In this document: positions 42,043 to 51,177 of the stretch, in pieces | Numbering within the stretch: the first letter of the stretch is position 1 | Layout of the letters: each line of letters begins with the position of its first letter | Assembly (NCBI RefSeq): GCF_001612985.1 | Contig: NZ_BDBM01000042.1 | Coordinates: 1-64,000, forward strand | Reading direction: 5' to 3' | DNA: 64,000 nt | Origin: Nocardia gamkensis NBRC 108242 | GTDB taxonomy: Bacteria > Actinomycetota > Actinomycetes > Mycobacteriales > Mycobacteriaceae | Notes under the pieces: generated by a model | Database searches by the model: none | Seen by the model: the letters and a program-made list of their open reading frames with translations, nothing else | What the model was told of the DNA's origin: nothing | Program-made: the position numbers and the translations under genes

Positions 42043-44031
42043 GTGTCCGTGTCCCATGCCGAAACAGTGCCGACGTCCGACCAGGGCAGCCGAACGATGC
42101 CGGGTTCGGACGGTGAAGCGGGATTTCCCTTCTCGGCGGTGGTCGGTCAGGAACGGCTGCAGCTGGCGCTGATCCTCTGCGCGGTGCATCCCGGCATCGG
42201 CGGCGTCCTGGTGCGTGGCGAGAAGGGCACCGCGAAGTCGACCGTGGTGCGCGCGCTGGCCCAGCTGCTGCCGCCTGTGGTGGACGAGACCGGCGCGCGG
42301 CCCGCCCGCTTGGTGGAGCTGCCGGTGGGCGCGACCGAGGACCGCGTGGTCGGCTCGCTGGACCTGGAGCGCGTGCTGCGCGACGGGGAGCAGGCGTTCC
42401 GCCCCGGCCTGCTGGCCGCCGCCCATCACGGTGTGCTGTACGTCGACGAGGTCAACCTGCTGCACGACCATCTGGTGGACGTGCTGCTGGACGCCGCGGC
42501 GATGGGGCGGGTGCACATCGAACGCGACGGCGTCTCGCACTCGCATCCGGCGCGTTTCGTGCTGGTCGGCACCATGAACCCGGAGGAGGGCGAACTGCGT
42601 CCGCAGCTGCTGGACCGGTTCGGCCTGACCGTGGACGTGACCGCTTCCCGGGACGTGGACGTGCGCATGGCGGTGGTGCGCCGCAGGCTGGACTACGAGG
42701 CCGACCCGGCCGGATTCGCCGCCCGGTACGCCGCGGCGGACCACGAGGTGGCCGAGCAGATCCTCGCCGCCCGCGACCGGCTCGGGCGGGTGGTGCTCGA
42801 CGACGTGGAGCTGCGCCGCATCGCCGCGCTGTGCGCCGCGTTCGACGTGGACGGGATGCGGGCCGATCTGGTCGTCGCGCGCACCGCGACCGCGCATGCC
42901 GCCTGGCGCGGTGCCGACGCGGTGACCGAGGACGACGTGCGGGTGGCCGCCGAACTGGCGCTGCCGCACCGGCGCAGGCGCGATCCGTTCGACGAGCCCG
43001 GCATCAGCGAACAGCAGCTCGACGACGCCATGCGCGACGCGGCCGAACAGGCGCGGCCCGAGGAGGAGACCTCCACGCCGAACGGTCCGGACGGCACGCC
43101 CCGGGATGCCGAGGAGCCGGGCGACGATCCGGACGGTGGCCCGGACAACCCGTCGCCGCCCGAAGGTCCGGGCGGTGGGCAATCGCGTGAAGGACGCAGT
43201 GGCGCACCGACTTCCGCCGGTTCGCGAACGCCGCGCTGGGAGGTGCCCGGCGTCGGCGAAGGCGCTCCGGGGCGGCGCTCGCGCGCGGAATCACGGCACG
43301 GGCGGGTAGTGCGTCCGAGTGCCGACACGTCCTCGGGCTTGCACCTGCTCGGCACCGTCTTCGCGGCCGCGCCGCATCAGCGTTCCCGCGGCCGCGGGAA
43401 CGGGCCGTTGCGGCTGGCCGCCGAAGACCTCCGCGGCGCGTATCGGGAAGGGCGCGAAGGGAATCTGGTCGTCTTCGTGGTCGACGCCTCCGGTTCCATG
43501 GCCGCCCGCGACCGGCTGTCCGCCGTCACCGGCGCGGTGGTGACACTGCTGCGGGACGCGTATCAGCGCCGCGACAAAGTCGCCGTCGTCAGCGTGCGCG
43601 GCGCGGAGGCCGAACTCGTCCTGCCGCCCACTTCGTCGGTCGACATCGCGGTGCGCCGGTTGTCCGGAATGCGCACGGGCGGGAAGACCCCGCTGGCGGC
43701 AGGCCTGCTGAAGGCCAGGGAAGTCGTGCTGCGCGAGCGTGTGCGCGATCCGCGCCGCAGGCCGATGCTGGTGCTGCTGACCGACGGTCGCGCGACGGGC
43801 GGGACCGACCCGGTTCCCCGCGCCCGCGCCGCGGCCCGCTTACTCGCCAGGGACACGGTCACCTCGATCGTGGTCGACTGCGAACGCGGCATGATCCGCC
43901 TCGGCCTCGCCGGGGATCTGGCCCGCGACCTGCGCGGCGGCTACCTGAGACTGGCCGAGCTGACCGGTGCGGCGGTCGCGGACGTCGTCCGCGCGAGTTC
44001 CGGGAACGGTAGTTCGGCGCGAGCGGCGTGA
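42043..44031 (+). CDS. putative Mg/Co-chelatase, BchI-BchD-type fusion
   Basis: 662 residues. ~25-330: AAA+ domain, GVLVRGEKGTAKSTVVRALA Walker A, GVLYVDEVNLLHDHLVD Walker B, VLVGTMNPEEGELRPQLLDR. ~335-450: Pro/Gly/Asp-rich linker. ~455-650: VWA domain with MIDAS VFVVDASGSMA and TDGRAT. Such fused subunits sit beside cobO/cobB in mycolata and probably drive cobalt insertion with a CobN subunit that is not in this window. GTG start 42043. Confidence 0.9.
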   Translation: MSVSHAETVPTSDQGSRTMPGSDGEAGFPFSAVVGQERLQLALILCAVHPGIGGVLVRGEKGTAKSTVVRALAQLLPPVVDETGARPARLVELPVGATEDRVVGSLDLERVLRDGEQAFRPGLLAAAHHGVLYVDEVNLLHDHLVDVLLDAAAMGRVHIERDGVSHSHPARFVLVGTMNPEEGELRPQLLDRFGLTVDVTASRDVDVRMAVVRRRLDYEADPAGFAARYAAADHEVAEQILAARDRLGRVVLDDVELRRIAALCAAFDVDGMRADLVVARTATAHAAWRGADAVTEDDVRVAAELALPHRRRRDPFDEPGISEQQLDDAMRDAAEQARPEEETSTPNGPDGTPRDAEEPGDDPDGGPDNPSPPEGPGGGQSREGRSGAPTSAGSRTPRWEVPGVGEGAPGRRSRAESRHGRVVRPSADTSSGLHLLGTVFAAAPHQRSRGRGNGPLRLAAEDLRGAYREGREGNLVVFVVDASGSMAARDRLSAVTGAVVTLLRDAYQRRDKVAVVSVRGAEAELVLPPTSSVDIAVRRLSGMRTGGKTPLAAGLLKAREVVLRERVRDPRRRPMLVLLTDGRATGGTDPVPRARAAARLLARDTVTSIVVDCERGMIRLGLAGDLARDLRGGYLRLAELTGAAVADVVRASSGNGSSARAA

Positions 44032-44199
44032 GCACGACTTTCGAACCGTGTGCCCGATGGAGGCCGTGCGGCCGCCCCTTCGGAGACGGTGGGGAGAGCC
44101 GGTGAGTCGGCGTCCAGCGGCGGTGGGCGGTTCGCGCGGCTTCCGGTCCGGACGCGGTGCACAGGTTCGGAGTGATCCGAGGACGAGCAAGGAGATTCG

Positions 44200-44814
44200 A
44201 TGCCCAAGGGTGTTCCGGAGACAGTTCCCGACGACGGGCTGACCACGCGGCAGCGGCGCAATCAGCCGGTGCTCGCGGTGCACACCGGGCCGGGCAAGGG
44301 GAAGTCGACGGCCGCGTTCGGCATGGCGCTGCGAGCGTGGAACCAAGGCTTCGACGTCGCGGTGTTCCAATTCGTGAAGAGCGCCAAGTGGAAGGTCGGG
44401 GAGGAAGCCGCCTTCCGCGCCCTCGGCGCACTGCACGAGCAGACCGGCGCGGGCGCGCCGGTCGAGTGGCACAAGATGGGCGAGGGCTGGTCCTGGACCC
44501 GCAAACAGGGCACCGAGCAGGACCACGCCGCCGCCGCGCTGGCCGGCTGGCAGGAGATCGCCCGCCGCCTGCGGGCCGGACAGCACCGCTTCTACGTCCT
44601 GGACGAGTTCACCTACCCCCTGAAATGGGGCTGGGTCGACGTGGTCGAGGTGGTCGACACCCTCAACGCCCGCCCCGGCAACCAGCACGTCGTCATCACC
44701 GGCCGCGACGCCCCCCAACCCCTCCTGGAAGCCGCCGACCTGGTCACCGAAATGACCAAACTCAAGCACCCCATGGACGCGGGCCGCAAAGGCCAACGAG
44801 GCATCGAATGGTGA
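44200..44814 (+). CDS. cobO: corrinoid adenosyltransferase
   Basis: 204 residues. Transfers the adenosyl group of ATP to Co(I) corrinoids. CobA/CobO signature: AVHTGPGKGKSTAAFGMALR P-loop, VAVFQFVKSAKWKVGEEAAF, FYVLDEFTYPLKWGWVDV, VITGRDAPQPLLEAADLVTE. Start ATG 44200. Upstream of cobB with 79 bp between, containing a long stem. Confidence 0.95.
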   Translation: MPKGVPETVPDDGLTTRQRRNQPVLAVHTGPGKGKSTAAFGMALRAWNQGFDVAVFQFVKSAKWKVGEEAAFRALGALHEQTGAGAPVEWHKMGEGWSWTRKQGTEQDHAAAALAGWQEIARRLRAGQHRFYVLDEFTYPLKWGWVDVVEVVDTLNARPGNQHVVITGRDAPQPLLEAADLVTEMTKLKHPMDAGRKGQRGIEW

Positions 44815-44815
44815 T

Positions 44816-44882
44816 CCCCGCGAGTGGCGCATCGCTGCGGCGAATCGCGAGAGGGCCGCACGATGGTGTGCCACTCGCGGGG
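44816..44882 (+). promoter_or_regulatory. 13-bp inverted repeat between cobO and cobB
   Basis: CCCCGCGAGTGGC and its exact complement, 41 bp apart, start 2 bp after the cobO stop and end 11 bp before the cobB ATG. It could be an attenuator, RNA-processing site or partial terminator that sets the cobO:cobB ratio. Confidence 0.45.
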
Positions 44883-44893
44883 CGGGAGCGGCG

Positions 44894-46540
44894 ATGAGGG
44901 CGGTGGTGGTGGCGGCGCCGGCGTCGGGCAGCGGGAAGACGACGGTGGCGACCGGCCTGGTGGGCGCGTTGCGGAAGGTGGGGCATCGGGTGGCGCCGTT
45001 CAAGGTGGGGCCCGACTACATCGATCCGGGGTATCACGGGTTGGCGGCGGGCCGGCCGGGGAGAAACCTGGATCCTGTGCTGGTGGGGGTGGAGCGGGTC
45101 GTGCCGCTGTTCCGGCACGGGGCGCGGGGGTGCGATCTCGCGGTGGTCGAGGGCGTAATGGGGTTGTTCGACGGGCGGATCGATGACGAGTACGCCGGTC
45201 CGGTGGCGGAGGGGTCGACGGCGCAGGTCGCGGCCTTGCTGGGAGCGCCGGTGGTGCTGGTGGTGGACGCGCGAGGACACAGCCAGAGCCTCGCGGCGCT
45301 GCTGCACGGATTCGCGACCTTCGACAGCGGCGTCCGGCTCGGCGGGGTGATCCTGAACCGGGTCGGCAGCGAACGGCACGATCAGGTGCTGCGCGCGGCC
45401 TGCGATCGAGTCGGGCTGCCGGTGCTCGGGTCGTTGCCGCGCCTGGCCGAACTCGAAGTCCCGTCCCGGCATCTCGGCCTGATCCCCGCCGTGGAACACG
45501 GCTCGGCCGCGACAGCGGCGGTGGCGGCGATGACGGATCTCGTCGCCGCGCACGTGGACCTGCACGCCATCGCGGCGCTCGCTCGCTCGTCGGTCACCGG
45601 ACCCGCCTGGGATCCCGCCGCCGCCGTGCGCGGTCTGGAAGCAGAAGAGGCGTCCACCGCGGCGTTTCCGGCTGGAGCCGGCGGGCCGGAGGCGTCGAGG
45701 GTTCGCGGTGAACTAGGTACGCCGGAGTCGCCGCCTCTGGGCGGAATCAGCGACTCGGGGTTCTACGGTGAAGCCGGGGATTCGAAGGCATCGAGGTCCA
45801 GCGGTGGAGTCGGTGACTCGGGGGCGACGACCTCTGTCGACGGTGGGCGGGACTCGCGCGTCTCCACCGATCCCGGCGGTGAATCGCACGCCGGGGAAAT
45901 CCCGGACGATCGGGAGGGTCCGCTGATCGCCGTCGCCGGTGGCCCGGCATTCACGTTCGGCTACGCCGAGCATCGTGAGTTGCTGGTGGCCGCGGGGGCG
46001 CAGGTGGTCGTTTTCGACCCGCTGCACGACGAATTGCCCACCGGGACGGCGGCATTGGTGCTGCCAGGTGGGTTTCCCGAGGAACACGCCGCGGACCTGG
46101 CGGCCAATTCCGTCCTGTTGCGGGCGGTGGCCGACGCCGCTCGGCACGGGATGCCGGTGCACGCCGAATGCGCCGGGCTGCTGTATCTGACCCGATCGCT
46201 GGACGGCCACCCGATGGCTGGGGTGGTGGATGCCGACGCCGCGTTCGGACCGCGTCTGACACTCGGCTACCGGGACGCCGTCGCACTGGCCGACTCGCCG
46301 CTGTGGCGGGTCGGCGAACGGGTCAGGGGTCACGAGTTCCACCGCACCCGTCTGGTGTCGGCGCCGCCGACTCCGGCGTGGGGCTGGCGCGGCAGCGCGG
46401 GGGAGACCGTCCGGGAGGGGACGCTGAGCGGCAATGTGCACGCGTCGTACCTGCACACCCACCCGGCGGGGAATCCTGCGGCGGTGCGGCGATTCGTCAC
46501 CGCGGCAATGCGATTCGCGAGTTCCGGTGCCACCGGCTGA
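44894..46540 (+). CDS. cobB: cobyrinate a,c-diamide synthase with extra linker
   Basis: 548 residues; usual length is about 450-460. ATP domain: MRAVVVAAPASGSGKTTVAT P-loop, LVGVERVVPLFRHGARGCDL, VVEGVMGLFDG, ARGHSQSLAALLHGF. Then an unusual Ser/Gly/Asp-rich segment, roughly residues 245-338 (GVGDSGATTSVDGGRDSRVS within it). Glutaminase domain from ~340: AVAGGPAFTFGYAEHRELLV, HAECAGLLYLTRSL with the nucleophile Cys, and LHTHPAGNPAAVRRF. Amidates a and c side chains. The 3' end overlaps the next gene by 14 bp. Confidence 0.93.
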   Translation: MRAVVVAAPASGSGKTTVATGLVGALRKVGHRVAPFKVGPDYIDPGYHGLAAGRPGRNLDPVLVGVERVVPLFRHGARGCDLAVVEGVMGLFDGRIDDEYAGPVAEGSTAQVAALLGAPVVLVVDARGHSQSLAALLHGFATFDSGVRLGGVILNRVGSERHDQVLRAACDRVGLPVLGSLPRLAELEVPSRHLGLIPAVEHGSAATAAVAAMTDLVAAHVDLHAIAALARSSVTGPAWDPAAAVRGLEAEEASTAAFPAGAGGPEASRVRGELGTPESPPLGGISDSGFYGEAGDSKASRSSGGVGDSGATTSVDGGRDSRVSTDPGGESHAGEIPDDREGPLIAVAGGPAFTFGYAEHRELLVAAGAQVVVFDPLHDELPTGTAALVLPGGFPEEHAADLAANSVLLRAVADAARHGMPVHAECAGLLYLTRSLDGHPMAGVVDADAAFGPRLTLGYRDAVALADSPLWRVGERVRGHEFHRTRLVSAPPTPAWGWRGSAGETVREGTLSGNVHASYLHTHPAGNPAAVRRFVTAAMRFASSGATG

Positions 46541-46895
46541 TGTTGTCGTCGGCATCGGACTACGGCCGGGCACATCGGCGGCCGTGATCCGTGCCGCGCT
46601 GCGCGAGGGCGTGAGTGGTTACCGGATAGCGTGCCTGGCCACCATCGGACAGCGCTTCGCCGAGCCCGGCCTGCGCGCCGTCGCCGCGGAGTTGCAGGTG
46701 CCGCTGCGGTCCTACTCCGCCGCGGAACTGGCGAACGTCGCCGTCCCCAACCCGGGAAGCCGCGTACAGGCGGCCGTCGGCACGGCGAGCGTCGCGGAGG
46801 CCGCGGCGCTGCTCGCCGCCGGGGGCGGGCCGCTGGTGATACCGAAGCGCGTCGTGCAGGGAGTGGTGCTCGCGGTAGCGCAGCTCGACCGGTAG
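46527..46895 (+). CDS. cobE: CobE/CbiG C-terminal-like cobalamin biosynthesis protein
   Basis: 122 residues, GTG start inside the cobB stop region. Single CbiG_C/CobE domain: VVVGIGLRPGTSAAVIRAAL, RSYSAAELANVAVPNPGSRV, VGTASVAEAAALLAAGGGPL, VIPKRVVQGVVLAVAQLD. In aerobic cobalamin synthesis this domain is linked to the ring-contraction stage. Standalone here, translationally coupled to cobB. Confidence 0.85.
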   Translation: MPPADVVVGIGLRPGTSAAVIRAALREGVSGYRIACLATIGQRFAEPGLRAVAAELQVPLRSYSAAELANVAVPNPGSRVQAAVGTASVAEAAALLAAGGGPLVIPKRVVQGVVLAVAQLDR

Positions 46896-47248
46896 AACCA
46901 TCGACCGAACGCGGGCTCGGCCACGAGCGCTGCGCTGTCCGCGAGAATCGCGGTGTCGCGACGATCGGCGACTGTCGCCACGCCGTAGCCGCCGCGCAAC
47001 CGACCGCAGGCTCCGGATGTTCTGTTCGGCCCGGCCTGTGCCGGTATCCGAGTACATCGCGAAGCTCCGATCGCAGCCCGGGCGGAGCCGTTCGGCTGCG
47101 GGTACGACGGTGGTGCGCCGTTCGCGCTGGTGCTCAGCTGCTGCTGGATGCGCCGTCGCCGGAACTCGGCCCCGCGTTGCGTCCGGGCACGCATGTCTTT
47201 CGGGGACTGGTCACGAACGCCCGTGTCGGCGGCGGTGCGGCGCTGGGT
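46896..47248. other. 353-bp intergenic, nothing clear
   Basis: Separates cobE (plus) from the convergent DUF7064-like gene. No hairpin or protein-like frame of convincing composition. This is the left edge of the segment that interrupts the M. tuberculosis-like gene order. Confidence 0.4.
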
Positions 47249-48346
47249 TCATGGTGCGACCGAGCCCCAGTCGGCGAAGCCGGTGGGGTCGTGGCGGCCG
47301 ATGCTGGCGTGTTCGAACAGGCCCCATCCCTCGGCATCGCCGCAGCGGGCACGCGCGACGTGGTCGGTCACCCCGTAGGGGGTGCGGGCGACGATCGCCG
47401 GATCGGTGAGGTCGTAGCGGCTGGAGGAGGACCAGTCGCGACCCTTCCACTGGCCGTGCTGCCAGTCGGGATCGCCGCCGTAGCCGCAGCCGACGTGCAG
47501 CGGGACGCCGACGCCCGGCGTGATCTCGATCTCCAGTGGCTTGCCGTCCGGCGTGGTCAGCTCCAGTCGCGCACCGACCGGATGCCTTGTGCCGGAGCGA
47601 TAGTCGATGGATATGCGGGGCCAGCCGAGTTGTTCGGTGCGCCCGTCCGGCCAGATCCGGGTCGCGTCGTTGAGCGTGCGCCTGCCGTCCGGCTCCTCCT
47701 GCACGATGATCACGACGGCGAAGTCCTCGAACCGCAGCGGCACGTACAGCCACCAGAACCCGCCCGAGGGCTCGGTGGCCGCGCGTCCGGGCGGCTCGGT
47801 CTCCCCGACCGGCCGGATGCCCCACGAGCGGTCCCTGGTCCCGGTCCACACCGCCGGATCGACGGTGATGTCGTCGCCGTCCACGTGCAGCGTCCCCGCC
47901 CACGAGCCGACCTGCGCGAACCGGGACGCGTCGATGATCGGCCGGTTGCCCGCGAGAATCAGGTGCGGTTGTTCCTGGACGGCGGGAAAGGCGCCGGTCC
48001 AGGTGAGGTCGAAGCTCAGATCGTCGTGTTCGCAGACCGCCCGCAGGCGCCGCAGCGGCTCCAGCACCTCGATGCGGTAGCCGCCGACGCGCTGGTCGAG
48101 GCCCCGGTCGCCGAGCGCGTCGGAGAAGCGCACCGCGCGCACCGCGTCGCCACGGCGGACGGCGGCGTAGGCGTCGGTCACCCCGAGGTTGGGATACACG
48201 CCGAAACCGGTGATCAGAAACGTGCCGCCGTCACGGTCGTGGGCGTTGAAGTAGCTGCGGTCGTAGAAGTTCCGATCGCTGGAGGCCACCCGGGCCAGCG
48301 ACAGCGGGGTCTGATGGATGGGGTACTCGTCCAAAGGCACAGGCAT
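47249..48346 (-). CDS. DUF7064-like protein coupled to a phosphotransferase
   Basis: 365 residues from ATG 48346; ATG 48358 (MGLTMPVPLDEYP) is four codons longer. All-beta composition with PIHQTPLSLARVASSDRNFY, GGTFLITGFGVYPNLGV, GFWWLYVPLRFEDFAVVIIV and DPDWQHGQWKGRDW, matching proteins usually encoded beside APH-type kinases in mycolata. No catalytic motif recognised. Lies 2 bp after the kinase-like gene's stop (or overlaps it). Confidence 0.75.
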   Translation of the reverse strand: MPVPLDEYPIHQTPLSLARVASSDRNFYDRSYFNAHDRDGGTFLITGFGVYPNLGVTDAYAAVRRGDAVRAVRFSDALGDRGLDQRVGGYRIEVLEPLRRLRAVCEHDDLSFDLTWTGAFPAVQEQPHLILAGNRPIIDASRFAQVGSWAGTLHVDGDDITVDPAVWTGTRDRSWGIRPVGETEPPGRAATEPSGGFWWLYVPLRFEDFAVVIIVQEEPDGRRTLNDATRIWPDGRTEQLGWPRISIDYRSGTRHPVGARLELTTPDGKPLEIEITPGVGVPLHVGCGYGGDPDWQHGQWKGRDWSSSSRYDLTDPAIVARTPYGVTDHVARARCGDAEGWGLFEHASIGRHDPTGFADWGSVAP

Positions 48347-48348
48347 GG

Positions 48349-49479
48349 TCAGTCCCATTCGTAGGTTCCGTCGAGCAGCGCTTCCAGGCTCGCCCGGTGC
48401 ATGACGTAGTCGTCGCGATCCGGCGTGTCGGTGTCCTCGCCGAAGTGGATCATCCTGCGCTTCACCCGCGCCATGACGATCGCGTGCCGCAACGCGGCGT
48501 AGACGATGTAGAAGTCGAGATCGCGCACCGAGTGACCGGTCAGCTCCTCGTATTTCGACACCACGTCGTCGCGGCGCAGGAAATCGGGCAGTCCGGGTTG
48601 CCCGAAGCGAGTGGCCAGATCCTGGAAGAACCGATGGATGAAGATCAGCCAGCCCAGATCCAGCTCCCGCGGCGCCAGCGCGGCCATCTCCCAGTCCAGC
48701 ACCGCCACCGGGTCGAATTCGCGGTAGATGATGTTGCCCGGGCGGGCGTCGCCCCAGCTGAGCACGTCCGGGCCGGTCTCGGCGGGCCAGTGCTCGTCCA
48801 GCCACGCGAAACTCCGCTCGATCAGCGGGATCTCGAAGCCGTCGTCCGCGAGCGCCCACCGGTACCACGAGCGCTGGGCGGCGACGTGCCTGCGCAGCGC
48901 CTCGCCCGGTCCGCTCAGCATCGGGAACAGCGCCGCGGGATCGGGGATGCCGTGGATCTCGGCGATCACCTCGACGGTGTTGTGCGTGAGCCGCAGGCGC
49001 TCGGCGGGGTCGGCGTCGAACAGCCAGCCGACGAACACGTACGGCGGGTTGTCCGTCGGCACCCGTCCGTCGACGCGGCGCATCACGAAGAACGGCGCGC
49101 CGAGCGGCTTCTCGTCGTTCTCCAGCCAGCACAGGCCCGGCACCGGTACGTCGGTGGCCGCGGCCACGCCCGCCATCACCTGGTACTGGGTGGCCAGGTC
49201 GTAGGTCTCGAAGACCGGGAACGACCCGGCCTCCGGCGCCATCCGCGCGACGAACGATCCGCGCTCCGGCCGCCCTGCGGCGCTCCACTCGGCGTCGAAC
49301 AGGATCGACGTGCTGGACATGCCGCCGGACTGTGGACGCGACAATTCGGAGATCCGCGGCAGATCATCCGCGGTGACCTTCGTGTGCAACCAGCGCGCCA
49401 AGTCGCCGGCGAGTGCGTCCAGGTCGCGTTCGCTGACGGTCAGCTGATGTCGCTGTGCCGGGTCCGGATCGTCGGTCAT
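48349..49479 (-). CDS. APH-family phosphotransferase
   Basis: 376 residues. Kinase-like fold: FVARMAPEAGSFPVFETYDL, catalytic loop LSWGDARPGNIIYREFDPV with the usual His replaced by Trp before Gly-Asp, and metal Asp in VLDWEMAALAPRELDLGWL. Related to acyl-CoA-dehydrogenase-associated phosphotransferases in mycobacteria. Start ATG 49479. Unlike the pseudogene at 18955, this copy is intact. Co-transcribed with the DUF7064-like gene. Confidence 0.9.
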   Translation of the reverse strand: MTDDPDPAQRHQLTVSERDLDALAGDLARWLHTKVTADDLPRISELSRPQSGGMSSTSILFDAEWSAAGRPERGSFVARMAPEAGSFPVFETYDLATQYQVMAGVAAATDVPVPGLCWLENDEKPLGAPFFVMRRVDGRVPTDNPPYVFVGWLFDADPAERLRLTHNTVEVIAEIHGIPDPAALFPMLSGPGEALRRHVAAQRSWYRWALADDGFEIPLIERSFAWLDEHWPAETGPDVLSWGDARPGNIIYREFDPVAVLDWEMAALAPRELDLGWLIFIHRFFQDLATRFGQPGLPDFLRRDDVVSKYEELTGHSVRDLDFYIVYAALRHAIVMARVKRRMIHFGEDTDTPDRDDYVMHRASLEALLDGTYEWD

Positions 49480-49717
49480 CGTTGTCCTCCTGACACGTGC
49501 GGCCCGGATGCACCGCCCGCGGTGCGCCGGGATACGCGACTGTAACGCGTTCTAGTTGTTGGCGGGCCGGAACCGGAGACGAATCCCGCTGAGCACGGTG
49601 GGGCAGGCACGTAGGCCGAAAGAGGTACCGGGAAATCGGGGGTTTTCCCGGAGGTCATCCCATGACCTGGTCGGATACGTTCGGCAAGCCAGAGTGTCGA
49701 CCGGCGAGGGGAGCGGT

Positions 49718-51076
49718 GTGCGTACCGTCGAAACGGATGTGGTGGAGCCCCGCGGTGGCCGAACGCGGGCCGGTGACGAGCGCCGTCCATGGAGCCCGCA
49801 GGCCCGGATCGCGTTCCGCTTCGCCTTCGCCTACTTCGGGCTGTTCTGCGTGCTGTTCGCGCAGATCCTCTTCGTGTTCACCGGCATCCTGAGCAAGTGG
49901 CTGCCGGAGAGCGCGGTCATCTGGCAGATGCGCGCGACGAGCCCGCTCGTCGGCTGGGTCGGCGACCACGTCTTCGGGGTGGACGCCGTCTTGCACGAGG
50001 ATTCCGGCAGCGGCGACCAGGCCGCCATCTGGCTGCTGATCTTCTGCGAACTCGTCGCGGCGGCGCTGATCACGCTCGTCTGGTCGATCCTGGATAGACG
50101 CCGCCGGGACTACATCACCCTGCGCGCCTGGTTCGTGCTGTTCGTCCGGCTGTGCCTGGGCGGCCAGATGCTCTTCTACGGTCTGGCCAAGGCGATCCCG
50201 TCACAGATGCCGGCGCCGTCGCTCACCGCGCTGCTGCAACCGTACGGGACGATGAGCCCGGCATCGGTGCTCTGGAACCAGGTCGGCGCCGCGCCCGCAT
50301 ACGAGGTCCTGCTCGGCACGGCGGAAGTGCTCGGCGGACTGCTGCTGTTCGTGCCGCGCACCGCGACGGCGGGCGCGCTGGTCGGCCTGGTGAGCATGGC
50401 GCAGGTGTTCGTGCTGAACATGACCTACGACGTGCCGGTGAAGATCCTCTCGTTCCACTTGCTGCTGCTGTCGCTGGTCGTGCTGGCGCCGCAGGCCGGT
50501 CGGTTGGCGAATGTGCTCGTGCTGGAACGCCCGTCCGAACCGGCCACGCAGCCCGCGCTGTTCGCTTCCCGCCGCGCGAACCGGGTCGCAGCGGCGCTGC
50601 AAGTGGCTCTGGGGTTGTGGGTTCTGCTCGGTGGGGTGCACATCGGCTGGCAGACCTGGCGCGAGGCGGGCGACGGCGCGCCGAAACCTCCGCTCTACGG
50701 CATCTGGACCGTCGGCGAGTTCAGCAGGGACGGGCATCCGGCGCCGCCGCTGATCACCGACGAGGGCCGCTGGCGCCGGCTGATCGTCGACCGCAGGGGT
50801 ACGACGGTGCAGAAGATGGACGACTCGTTCCTGCCCGTCGTAGCCGTGGTCGACGAGGCTGCGCACACCATCGCGCTGTCCGCGGCTCCGCCGGACACAC
50901 CGCCGAATCGCCTGGGTGCCTTCACCTTCACTCAGCCCACCCCGGACACGTTGCGGCTCACCGGTGAGTTGAACGGAACGCCGGTGACGCTGTCGCTGGA
51001 CCGGATGGACCCGAACTCCTTCCCGTTGCGCAGCCGGGGCTTCCACTTCGTCCAGGAATACCCGTACTTCCGCTGA
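49718..51076 (+). CDS. DoxX-like membrane protein, tandem copy 1
   Basis: 452 residues from GTG 49718 (GAGGGGAG upstream). About six to eight membrane segments: FRFAFAYFGLFCVLFAQILF, WFVLFVRLCLGGQMLFYGLA, VLLGTAEVLGGLLLFVPRTA, KILSFHLLLLSLVVLAP. A soluble beta-rich C-terminal domain follows (~320-452: LYGIWTVGEFSRDG, VDRRGTTVQKMDDSFLP, SRGFHFVQEYPYFR). DoxX/quinone-oxidase-subunit-like membrane core, function unknown. About 60% alike by eye to the next gene. Confidence 0.8.
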   Translation: MRTVETDVVEPRGGRTRAGDERRPWSPQARIAFRFAFAYFGLFCVLFAQILFVFTGILSKWLPESAVIWQMRATSPLVGWVGDHVFGVDAVLHEDSGSGDQAAIWLLIFCELVAAALITLVWSILDRRRRDYITLRAWFVLFVRLCLGGQMLFYGLAKAIPSQMPAPSLTALLQPYGTMSPASVLWNQVGAAPAYEVLLGTAEVLGGLLLFVPRTATAGALVGLVSMAQVFVLNMTYDVPVKILSFHLLLLSLVVLAPQAGRLANVLVLERPSEPATQPALFASRRANRVAAALQVALGLWVLLGGVHIGWQTWREAGDGAPKPPLYGIWTVGEFSRDGHPAPPLITDEGRWRRLIVDRRGTTVQKMDDSFLPVVAVVDEAAHTIALSAAPPDTPPNRLGAFTFTQPTPDTLRLTGELNGTPVTLSLDRMDPNSFPLRSRGFHFVQEYPYFR

Positions 51077-51177
51077 CACCCTGATCCGGCGGCAGCGGGT
51101 GATCCGGCCGAAACACGATACGGCCGCGGCGCTTTTCGATACCTTCGGTCTGCATCGACCGAACTGGAGGGACCGCC

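Noticed and set aside
35430..44893. Adenosylcobalamin riboswitch ahead of cobQ or cobO
   Set aside because: No B12-box-like conserved core was found in the short spacers; the cobO-cobB stem has a different layout.
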